NCBI GenBank assembly: GCA_020861205.1
Contig: JAJBSY010000409.1
Coordinates: forward strand, 1 to 6,377
From: Deltaproteobacteria bacterium
GTDB lineage: Bacteria; Desulfobacterota; Desulfovibrionia; Desulfovibrionales; Desulfovibrionaceae
Length of the DNA: 6,377 nucleotides
Reading direction: 5' to 3'
The notes beneath the pieces were generated by a model that saw only the letters and a list, made by a program, of their open reading frames with translations, was not told the origin of the DNA and searched no databases. Positions 1 to 5,834 of this stretch are shown one piece after another. Each line of letters begins with the position of its first letter. Position 1 is the stretch's first letter. A program made the translations under genes and the position numbers.

Positions 1-225
1 GCATACGGCTGGCGCGATCTTGTCCGGCTGGCCTCGTACCGGGATTACCGGAACGGCCTGCGCTACGACTTCACCTACGAAGGCTTTATCCTGCGGCGCA
101 TTGTGCTGCGGGGCGAGGCGGTGCGGCGGCTCCTTGGCGTAGACGGAACTTGGCGGAACTGCGCGTCGGCTGCGACCAGGTGGCGACGCCCAAGGTTTTT
201 ACGGACGCCTCCGGCCGCGAGGTGA
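1..225 (+). pseudogene. Rhs-family protein, core fragment upstream of a frameshift (5' end outside the window)
   Basis: Frame 1 is open from the window edge to TGA at 223-225. Its first ~50 codons read as Rhs/YD-repeat core sequence, with aromatic and charged stretches such as YRDYRNGLRYDFTYEGF followed by LLGVDGT. After about base 150 this frame turns into Arg/Pro/Ala-rich nonsense, while frame 3 picks up the core at AELRVGCDQ. Read together, the two frames give one continuous Rhs core, so a one-base loss near 148-152 is the simplest explanation. Rhs proteins are large secreted or surface-delivered polymorphic toxins whose beta-cage core encloses a variable C-terminal toxin. The amount of gene missing upstream cannot be judged. 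A sequencing error would look the same. Confidence 0.7.
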
Positions 226-908
226 AGTATGTCGATTACGACAGTTTCGGCGTGGCGCTGGAGGATACCTACCCGGAATTGTTCATCCCGGTGGGCTTTG
301 CGGGCGGCCTGCGGGACCCGGATACCGGACTTGTCCGTTTCGGGTACCGGGATTATGATCCGGAAGCGGGCAGGTTCACCTGCCCGGACCCGTTGGGCGA
401 TACCGGCGGGGATCATGATTTATACGACTATTGCGTGGACGACCCGGTCAGCATGAACGACCCCGCCGGGCTGATCCCGCCCGTGCTGCTGTTCGGGCTG
501 GGTATGCTCGGGGCCGGGGCTATCGCGGGCGGGGGAACCCTTGCGGCCGGTGCCATAGCCGAAGGCGCGAACAAGGCCATGGGGGACGAAAAAAATGCCG
601 GAAAAGCCTGGGAAGGCGCGAAGGGCATCGTGAAGGAACAAATCCCCCAGGCGATAGCGGCGGGCCTGCTGGCTGGCGTGCCGCTGGCTCCCGGCGCGGC
701 GAAAACGGCTGCCGAAGCGTACACGCACCTCGGGCAGAAGGCGGGTGCCGCCATCCAGGCGAGCAAGCATGGTGAGAGGATAATTCAAGGCGCTCAGTTT
801 GTTGAGGGAGCCTTGAACCCAAACGTCTCCGCCGCCCATTCAATCGCTGGGGCTATGGGAGGAGTGGCAAGTTACGCGAAAAGACTGTATGACCAGAATA
901 AGAAATAA
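150..908 (+). CDS. Rhs core C-terminus with Gly/Ala-rich variable tip (frame-shifted continuation of the Rhs gene)
   Basis: This frame, open from TTG 150 to TAA 906-908 (252 codons), carries the end of the Rhs core. Residues 48-82 hold PVGFAGGLRDPDTGLVRFGY and then RDYDPEAGRFTCPDPLG; LYDYCVDDPV and NDPAGL follow up to residue 108. DPxGL is the conserved point at which Rhs proteins are autocleaved to release the tip. Residues 109-252 are the variable region: a hydrophobic Gly/Ala-rich stretch (about 109-140), a charged Lys/Glu segment, a second Ala/Gly/Leu-rich stretch (about 166-190), and a basic end, AKRLYDQNKK. No nuclease, deaminase or ADP-ribosyltransferase motif is visible. The membrane-active appearance is only suggestive. 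The TTG has no good Shine-Dalgarno, so 150 is probably the frameshift entry point and not a true start. The next gene is a candidate immunity gene. Confidence 0.75.
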   Translation: MAELRVGCDQVATPKVFTDASGREVKYVDYDSFGVALEDTYPELFIPVGFAGGLRDPDTGLVRFGYRDYDPEAGRFTCPDPLGDTGGDHDLYDYCVDDPVSMNDPAGLIPPVLLFGLGMLGAGAIAGGGTLAAGAIAEGANKAMGDEKNAGKAWEGAKGIVKEQIPQAIAAGLLAGVPLAPGAAKTAAEAYTHLGQKAGAAIQASKHGERIIQGAQFVEGALNPNVSAAHSIAGAMGGVASYAKRLYDQNKK

Positions 909-925
909 TCCTTTAGGAAATGCCA

Positions 926-1246
926 ATGTACAAATCAGATGATGCCTGGTTAAGTTTGGCTTTGGGCTGCTTATTAACCGGTAGCAGTATATATGGTTTG
1001 CTCTACATTGAGGATGGAGTTGTTTGGAGAGGCGTCTTTGTGCCTATCTGGACGAACTATTTGTTATTCTCTGCTGGGGTCGTCTTGATTGTTCTTTCTC
1101 TGCGCGCCATACGCAATGGTAAAGGAAAGAAGGAGGGCTTCACCGACGAAGACGCCCGGAAGGCCGAAGCCGAAATGGACGCTCTATATTGCCGCGAACA
1201 CGGCGAGCCGCCGGAGAAGCCGAAGCGGGAGACCGACGTCAGGTGA
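926..1246 (+). CDS. Small two-helix membrane protein, candidate immunity protein for the Rhs tip
   Basis: The frame is open from ATG 920 to TGA 1244-1246. AGGA at 915-918 lies 1 base before ATG 920 but 7 bases before ATG 926, so 926 is preferred (106 residues). Counting from 926, two hydrophobic helices are visible at about residues 8-28 (ALGCLLTGSSIYGLL) and 39-60 (VPIWTNYLLFSAGVVLIVLS). The short loop between them has the charges EDG. Helix 2 is followed by a basic patch (RAIRNGKGKK) and a charged tail, so both ends are probably cytoplasmic. I do not recognise the family. Its position just after an Rhs tip is the usual place for an immunity gene, and a membrane protein would fit a membrane-acting tip; both are inferences. 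The first ~190 bases are distinctly AT-rich, with four TTA plus CTA, TCA, ATA and AGA codons, unlike the downstream core genes. Confidence 0.7.
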   Translation: MYKSDDAWLSLALGCLLTGSSIYGLLYIEDGVVWRGVFVPIWTNYLLFSAGVVLIVLSLRAIRNGKGKKEGFTDEDARKAEAEMDALYCREHGEPPEKPKRETDVR

Positions 1247-1251
1247 CCAAA

Positions 1252-1274
1252 GGCCACGGCGAAAAGCCGTGGCC
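1252..1274. terminator. 9-bp perfect hairpin, possible terminator between convergent genes
   Basis: GGCCACGGC at 1252-1260 pairs perfectly with GCCGTGGCC at 1266-1274 around a GAAAA loop, six bases after the stop of the membrane-protein gene. There is no real U-tract on the + strand (CTTCGGCG follows); on the - strand only TTT follows. It sits between two convergent genes, so it may act in both directions, but an efficient intrinsic terminator cannot be claimed. Confidence 0.45.
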
Positions 1275-1326
1275 CTTCGGCGTATTTAGGTCAGGACGGA
1301 AGCCGTATCCTTGCAGGGCACGGAAT

Positions 1327-1518
1327 TCAGGCCTGTTTTTCTTTTTTCTTCTCGGCCTTCGCTTTTTCCGCCGGGGTTTCGCCCCACTGGGAATAACAGA
1401 TAGCGGCGCGCTGCTCCCGGCTGGGAAATCTGTCTGACTCGTTTTTGGTCAACGTCTCGATGCAGCGGGAAACGAAATCCTCTTTGGATTCATTCTTTTT
1501 TGGTTTCGGCATGGGCAT
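1327..1518 (-). CDS. Small Lys-rich phage-type protein (63 aa), orphan
   Basis: The - strand gene runs from ATG (1516-1518) to TGA (1327-1329). AAGGAGG, on the + strand CCTCCTT at 1526-1532, lies 7 bases before the start, which argues strongly that the gene is real. The protein opens MPMPKPKKNESKEDFVSRC, then has FPSREQRAAICYSQWGE at residues 31-47 and a Lys/Glu/Ala tail (EKAKAEKKKEKQA). The pattern MPxPxxxE..F..RC.......F...xxR.AICYSQW resembles short proteins that I recall next to portal or prohead-protease genes in tailed phages and prophages. Their function is not known to me. Two Cys (C19, C41) are conserved-looking. No other phage gene is in the window, so this may be a prophage remnant or part of the accessory island. 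The family link is from memory. Confidence 0.75.
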   Translation of the reverse strand: MPMPKPKKNESKEDFVSRCIETLTKNESDRFPSREQRAAICYSQWGETPAEKAKAEKKKEKQA

Positions 1519-1525
1519 CTGATCG

Positions 1526-1532
1526 CCTCCTT
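1526..1532 (-). promoter_or_regulatory. Strong Shine-Dalgarno (AAGGAGG) of the 63-aa gene
   Basis: AAGGAGG on the - strand is a full match to the anti-SD, 7 bases before ATG at 1518. It fixes the first of the two possible Met codons (1518 rather than 1512) as the start. Confidence 0.75.
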
Positions 1533-1580
1533 CGGGTGTTCATGACCCCGGATACAACGGCGGGAATCGCCCGCGCCATG

Positions 1581-1586
1581 ATTATA
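1581..1586 (-). promoter_or_regulatory. Possible -10 box (TATAAT) for the 63-aa gene
   Basis: A perfect TATAAT on the - strand lies 62 bases upstream of the ATG of the 63-aa gene, in an otherwise GC-rich stretch. No good -35 hexamer is found 16-18 bases further upstream (the 17-base position reads AAATCC), so it is a weak promoter call based on the -10 alone. Confidence 0.35.
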
Positions 1587-1691
1587 CGAACATTCTCCCG
1601 CAAGGATTTTTTCCCGCCACCGGAGATCGGGTAGACCGGCGCGTCAATGCCTCAATTTGACCTCGGACAAGGAAGGCGGGTTCCGCGCGGA

Positions 1692-1723
1692 GCGAAGTGT
1701 ATCAAGGCATACACGAGCTTCGC
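1692..1723. repeat. Imperfect inverted repeat / stem-loop upstream of purL
   Basis: GTGTAT at 1697-1702 pairs with ATACAC at 1709-1714 around the loop CAAGGC, and GCGAA at 1692-1696 pairs with TTCGC at 1719-1723, leaving a GAGC bulge (1715-1718). That gives 11 pairs. It could be an extragenic palindrome, part of a leader RNA or a terminator; no U-tract follows. Confidence 0.4.
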
Positions 1724-1798
1724 GTGGGGCGGGCCTGGCGAAGCATCAAGCAAATCGCGGCATTGCCACCGGCGCAATATCCTTTTGCTCCGTACGGT

Positions 1799-1850
1799 TC
1801 TGTGGTAGGTATGTGTCCCCGCGAGGGGAACTCAATTCTCTTACCAGAGG
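1799..1850 (+). promoter_or_regulatory. purL leader: fold that can pair the Shine-Dalgarno
   Basis: TGGTAGG at 1803-1809 can pair with CTTACCA at 1840-1846 (7 pairs, one G-U). It extends outward past one G-G mismatch to TTC 1799-1801-side pairs (U1801-A1848, C1800-G1849, U1799-G1850). An inner 5-bp hairpin, TCCCC 1816-1820 / GGGGA 1825-1829 with a GCGA loop, sits inside the large loop. The likely purL SD is AGAGG at 1846-1850, 8 bases before ATG 1859, and lies in the 3' arm, so the fold would reduce ribosome access. This matches no riboswitch class that I recognise. It was read by eye without energy calculation. Confidence 0.4.
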
Positions 1851-1858
1851 TTTAGCGT

Positions 1859-4800
1859 ATGCTCCGGCGTGTTGAAATCCGTCTTCGTCCCCATGTCGCC
1901 GATTCCGTGGGCCAGGGCGTTGCCCGCACCATCTGCGAAACCCTCGGTCTGGCGGTCGCGTCCGTCACCGTGCGGCGCGTGTTCACCATCAACGGCCTGG
2001 ACGAGGCGCAGCTCGCGCGCGTCGCGAAAGAGGGCATCCTGCACGATCCCGTGCTCCAGGAGGCGGACCTTTCCGCCGCCCCCACGGACGCGGACTGGGT
2101 GCTGGAGGTCATGTTCCGCCCCGGCGTCACGGACAACGAGGGCAGGACGGCCCGCGACACCTTGGCTCTGGCTCTCGGCATACGGGACAAAAGCCAGATC
2201 GCCGTGTACACCGGCACGCAGTACCATCTGCGCTCCGAGGTGGGCCAGTGCCTCGCCGAGGAAGAGGTGGAGCGCCTCGCCCGCGACCTGCTCGCCAACG
2301 AGCTGATTCAGCGGTTCCGCATCAAGAGCGGCGCGGCCTGGCAGGCGGAGCCCGGATTCCCGCCCCTGGCCTCCAAGGTGCTGGGCCAGGCTGTTTCCGA
2401 AGTGGCCGGCATTCCCTTTACCTCCGTGGACGACGACGCGCTCATGGCGCTCAGCCGGGAAAACACCTGGGCCTTCTCGGTCGAGGAGATCCGGGCCATC
2501 AAAGCTTACTACCTGGCCCCGGAAACCCGCGCCGCGCGCGAAGAGGCGGGGCTTCCCCCCGAACCTACGGACGCGGAGATCGAAGTTTTGGCCCAGACCT
2601 GGTCCGAGCACTGCAAACATAAAATTTTCGCCGCCAAAATCGACTACGAGAACAAGGAAACCGGCAAGTCCGAGACCATCGACAACCTTTTCAAAACCTA
2701 TATTCAGGGATCGACCAAGACTATCCGGCAAAACCTCGGGGACGCGGACTTCTGCAAATCCGTGTTTACGGACAACGCCGGGGTCGTGGCGTTCACGGAA
2801 GATCACGACGTGGCCATCAAGGTGGAAACCCACAACAGCCCCTCGGCGCTCGATCCGTACGGCGGCGCGCTCACCGGCATCGTGGGCGTGAACCGCGACC
2901 TTATGGGCGTTGGAATGGGCGCGTCCATGGTCTGCAACATGGACGTATTCTGCTTCGCCTCCCCCTTTTACGACAAGCAACTGCCCCCGCGCTTGCTGCA
3001 CCCGCGCCGCGTCCTGGAAGGGGTGCGCGAGGGCGTCGAGCACGGCGGCAACAAGTCCGGCATTCCCACGGTCAACGGTTCGGTGGTGTTCGAGGAACGC
3101 TTCCTGGGCAAGCCGCTGGTGTATTGCGGCACGGTCGGGATGCTGCCCGCCACGGTCAACGGCAAGCCGGGGTATGAGAAGAAAGCGCGTGTCGGCGACA
3201 TCATCGTGATGGCCGGCGGCCGTATCGGCAAGGACGGCATCCACGGCGCGACCTTCTCGTCCGAAGAGCTGCACGAGGAATCCCCGGCGACCGCCGTGCA
3301 GATCGGCGACCCCATCACGCAGCGCAAGCTCTACGACTTTATTTTGCGCGCGCGGGACATGGGCCTGTATACCGCCATCACGGACAACGGCGCGGGCGGG
3401 CTGTCCTCCTCGGTCGGCGAAATGGCGGAAGACACGGGCGGCTGCCGGTTGGACCTCGCCAAGGCCCCCCTCAAGTACGACGGTCTGCGGCCCTGGGAGA
3501 TCCTGCTCTCCGAAGCCCAGGAGCGCATGACGCTCGCCGTGCCGCCGGACAAGATCGACGAGTTTCTGGCGCTTGCGGCAATCATGGACGTGGAGGCTTC
3601 GGCTCTCGGGGAATTCACGGATTCCGGCCGCTTCCACGTGGAATACGACGGGAAGTGCGTGGCCTGTCTCGACATGGATTTCATGCACGACGGCGTGCCG
3701 CAGATGCGGCTCAAAGCGGTCTGGGATCCCGCCCTCTCCGCGCGGGTGGACGAAAAGGCCGGCCTGGATATTCCCGTCGGGGAGCAGGGCGCGTTCCTGA
3801 AAAAAATGCTCGGCCGCCTGAACATCTGTTCCAAGGAATACATCATCCGCCAGTATGACCACGAGGTTAAGGGCGGCAGCGTCATCAAGCCGCTTGTCGG
3901 CGTGAAGCGCGACGGGCCCGGCGACGCGGCCGTGCTCCGGCCGCTGCTGGACCGCAAGGAAGGCGTGGTGCTGTCCCACGGCATCTGCCCCAAATTCTCG
4001 GATTACGACACCTACTGGATGATGGCCAACGCCATCGACGAAGCCGTGCGCGGGGCCGTCGCCGTCGGCGCGGACCCCATGACCCTCGCGGGCGTGGACA
4101 ACTTCTGCTGGTGCGACCCGGTGCAATCCGAGCGCACTCCGGACGGCCATTACAAACTGGCCCAGCTCGTGCGGGCCAACCAGGCCTTGGCCGACTTCTG
4201 CATCGCGTTCAACGCGCCCTGCATCTCCGGCAAGGATTCCATGAAAAACGACTACACCGGCGGCGGCGTGAAAATTTCCATCCCGCCCACGGTGCTGTTC
4301 ACCATCCTCGGCAAAATACCGGATGTGGAAAAGGCCGTTTCCTCGGACTTCAAGAACGCGGGCGAATCCATTTACATTCTCGGCCGGACGGCGCGCGAGC
4401 TCGCGGGCAGCGAAGCCGCGTCCGAACTGGGCGTGCGGGCCGGTTCCGTGCCCAAGGTATACTCGTCCCTGGCGAACGCGCGCTATGCGGCGCTGCACAA
4501 GGCCGCGGCCAGGGGCCTGGTCTCCGCCTGCCACGACCTCTCGGACGGCGGGCTCGCGGTTGCGCTCGCCGAAATGGCCCTCGGCGGGCGGCGCGGCGCG
4601 GACGTGGATCTTTCCCTGGTGCCGGGCATGGACCTGGAGATCACCCTGACCGAATTGCTGTATTCCGAATCCGCCAGCCGCCTCCTGGTGACCGTGCCGG
4701 AAAAACACCGCGACGCCTTTGAAGCGTTGTTCGACGGGCAGGAATACGCCCGCATCGGCGCGACCACCGCCGGGACGGATCTTGTGTTCCGCCTGGGCGC

Positions 4801-4867
4801 GCTGGCCGTGATGACCGAAAACGTGGAGGCCCTCGCCGAGGCCTTCAAGGCAACGCTCAACTGGTAG
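1859..4867 (+). CDS. purL: Phosphoribosylformylglycinamidine synthase, PurS-PurL fusion without glutaminase domain
   Basis: The gene encodes a 1,002-residue FGAM synthase, which converts FGAR + ATP + ammonia to FGAM in the fourth step of de novo purine synthesis, in the cytoplasm. Residues 1-68 and 80-157 are two PurS-like units in tandem: VEIRLRPHV and VLEVMFRPGVTDNEGRTA open them, and LLANELIQRFRI closes the second. TWSEHCKHK (247-255) holds the expected catalytic His251. VETHNSPSALDPYGGALTG (322-340) and GKDGIHGATFSSEE (457-470) mark the first AIR-synthase-like half; ISGKDSMKN (789-797) and CHDLSDGGLAVALAEMA (891-907) mark the second. The protein is longer than small PurL (about 740) and shorter than E. 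coli PurL (1,295). It ends at LNW without a class I glutaminase domain, so a separate PurQ, not in this window, should supply ammonia. ATG 1859 has AGAGG 8 bases upstream. The gene stands alone here. Confidence 0.95.
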   Translation: MLRRVEIRLRPHVADSVGQGVARTICETLGLAVASVTVRRVFTINGLDEAQLARVAKEGILHDPVLQEADLSAAPTDADWVLEVMFRPGVTDNEGRTARDTLALALGIRDKSQIAVYTGTQYHLRSEVGQCLAEEEVERLARDLLANELIQRFRIKSGAAWQAEPGFPPLASKVLGQAVSEVAGIPFTSVDDDALMALSRENTWAFSVEEIRAIKAYYLAPETRAAREEAGLPPEPTDAEIEVLAQTWSEHCKHKIFAAKIDYENKETGKSETIDNLFKTYIQGSTKTIRQNLGDADFCKSVFTDNAGVVAFTEDHDVAIKVETHNSPSALDPYGGALTGIVGVNRDLMGVGMGASMVCNMDVFCFASPFYDKQLPPRLLHPRRVLEGVREGVEHGGNKSGIPTVNGSVVFEERFLGKPLVYCGTVGMLPATVNGKPGYEKKARVGDIIVMAGGRIGKDGIHGATFSSEELHEESPATAVQIGDPITQRKLYDFILRARDMGLYTAITDNGAGGLSSSVGEMAEDTGGCRLDLAKAPLKYDGLRPWEILLSEAQERMTLAVPPDKIDEFLALAAIMDVEASALGEFTDSGRFHVEYDGKCVACLDMDFMHDGVPQMRLKAVWDPALSARVDEKAGLDIPVGEQGAFLKKMLGRLNICSKEYIIRQYDHEVKGGSVIKPLVGVKRDGPGDAAVLRPLLDRKEGVVLSHGICPKFSDYDTYWMMANAIDEAVRGAVAVGADPMTLAGVDNFCWCDPVQSERTPDGHYKLAQLVRANQALADFCIAFNAPCISGKDSMKNDYTGGGVKISIPPTVLFTILGKIPDVEKAVSSDFKNAGESIYILGRTARELAGSEAASELGVRAGSVPKVYSSLANARYAALHKAAARGLVSACHDLSDGGLAVALAEMALGGRRGADVDLSLVPGMDLEITLTELLYSESASRLLVTVPEKHRDAFEALFDGQEYARIGATTAGTDLVFRLGALAVMTENVEALAEAFKATLNW

Positions 4868-4887
4868 CCGTTCGAGCGGTTCCGCGG

Positions 4888-4927
4888 GGGTCGGCGCCCG
4901 GGGGCGAAGCTTCGCCCGCGCCGACCC
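4888..4927 (+). terminator. Large GC-rich hairpin after purL
   Basis: GGGTCGGCGC (4888-4897) pairs perfectly with GCGCCGACCC (4918-4927). Inside, GGGCGAAGCTTCGCCC (4902-4917) is a perfect palindrome that gives six more pairs around an AGCT loop; CCGG (4898-4901) is a bulge. It begins 21 bases after the purL stop. The sequence after it (GGTAGAGTTACATACC) lacks a U-tract, so it may be a U-less terminator, a 3'-end stabiliser or an extragenic palindrome. It separates purL from the next two genes. Confidence 0.6.
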
Positions 4928-5017
4928 GGTAGAGTTACATACCGTATCGCAAGACAGGACATTGTACCGGAAGGGCAAATTGCAACGGCGCGATGTTCCG
5001 CCACCAAGGGAGGCCGG

Positions 5018-5821
5018 ATGCGGCGCCTTATCGTTCTCGGCACGGGCTATGCCCTGGCCACCCGCTGCTACAACACCTGCTTCGTCCTTGAGGAAGAGGA
5101 GGGCTGTTTTCTGGTGGACGCGGGCGGCGGCAACGGCATCCTCACCCGCCTGGACGAGGCGGGCATCCCTTTGACCCGCGTGCGGGAAGCCTTTGTCAGC
5201 CACAGCTATTCGGACCACATTCTCGGCATGGTCTGGGTCGTGCGGAAGATAGCGACCCTGATAGGGCGGGGGCAGTACGACGGCATCTTCACCATCCATT
5301 GCCACGCGGAATTGGCGGCGAAACTCCGCACCATCCTGGAATTGACCTTCGTCGCCAGCGCGCTCGGACACCTCGACGCCGGGATCGTCATAAACACGGT
5401 CGCGGATGGAGAAACCCGGCCAATTCTCGGCCGGGACACGACCTTTTTCGACATCCGCTCCACCAAGGAAAAGCAGTTCGGGTTCACAACCGCTCTGGCG
5501 GACGAAAAGAAGCTGACCTTTCTCGGTGACGAACCGTACAACGAACGGTGCGAAGCCTTTGTCAACGGCAGCGACTGGCTGCTGAGCGAGGCCTTTTGCC
5601 TTTACAGCCAGCGGGAACGCTTCAAACCGTACGAGAAACACCACAGCACGGTCAGGGACGCCTGTAAACTGGCGGCGCGGATGGGCGTGGAAAACCTGGT
5701 GCTCTGGCATACGGAAGACGAGAACATCCGCGCCCGGAAGGCGCTGTACACGGCCGAAGGGCGCGACTACTTCCAGGGCAACCTTTTCGTGCCGGATGAC
5801 GGCGACGTCATTCTTCTGTAG
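5018..5821 (+). CDS. MBL-fold metallo-hydrolase (RNase Z-like subgroup) with altered HxHxDH motif
   Basis: The 267-residue cytoplasmic protein has no signal peptide. It has the MBL layout: a first strand pair ([26 protein letters not shown], residues 8-42), the metal motif [10 protein letters not shown] (61-70), [14 protein letters not shown] (143-156), [11 protein letters not shown] (168-178, Asp171 as likely bridging ligand), WLLSEAFCL (187-195), [14 protein letters not shown] (202-215) and VLWHTEDEN (228-236, His231 as likely last ligand). The motif reads H62-S-Y64-S-D66-H67, so the second His of HxHxDH is Tyr. The substrate is unknown; relatives range from tRNA 3'-processing nucleases to phosphodiesterases and thiolesterases, and this could be any of them. 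AAGGGAGG (5006-5013) lies 4 bases before ATG 5018. The ygiQ-like gene starts 13 bases after its stop, so the two probably share an mRNA. Confidence 0.85.
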   Translation: MRRLIVLGTGYALATRCYNTCFVLEEEEGCFLVDAGGGNGILTRLDEAGIPLTRVREAFVSHSYSDHILGMVWVVRKIATLIGRGQYDGIFTIHCHAELAAKLRTILELTFVASALGHLDAGIVINTVADGETRPILGRDTTFFDIRSTKEKQFGFTTALADEKKLTFLGDEPYNERCEAFVNGSDWLLSEAFCLYSQRERFKPYEKHHSTVRDACKLAARMGVENLVLWHTEDENIRARKALYTAEGRDYFQGNLFVPDDGDVILL

Positions 5822-5834
5822 CCACGGGAACACC

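Larger units (their letters stand above)
1519..1858. other. 340-base non-coding junction between accessory and core DNA
   Basis: This gap lies between two divergent genes. From left to right it holds the SD and TATAAT of the leftward 63-aa gene, a 5-bp hairpin (GCGGG 1560-1564 / CCCGC 1570-1574), a stem-loop at 1692-1723, the short palindrome CCGTACGG at 1790-1797, and the foldable purL leader. Open frames here translate to low-complexity Arg/Ser/Ala sequence without an SD. A TTGACC at 1657-1662 has no matching -10. No tRNA gene or clear attachment-site repeat was seen. Confidence 0.6.

Noticed and set aside
145..156. Programmed frameshifting in the Rhs gene
   Set aside because: No slippery heptamer and no adjacent stimulatory stem that I can see; mutation or read error is simpler.
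420..839. Antisense frames opposite the Rhs tip
   Set aside because: Complement of a supported coding region, with no SD and no recognisable protein.
920..928. ATG 920 as the start of the membrane protein
   Set aside because: Only 1 base separates it from AGGA; ATG 926 has the normal 7-base spacing. The difference is two residues.
1189..1437. 82-codon + strand frame over the end of the membrane-protein gene
   Set aside because: It overlaps the antisense 63-aa gene, which has a strong SD, and its Phe/Leu/Arg-rich product looks like a shadow of Lys/Glu codons.
1657..1662. TTGACC as a -35 box for purL
   Set aside because: No -10-like hexamer 15-19 bases downstream (the sequence there is GTTCCGCG).
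1657..1875. 72-codon + strand frame in the gap upstream of purL
   Set aside because: No Shine-Dalgarno, low-complexity Arg/Ser/Ala translation, and it runs into purL in another frame.
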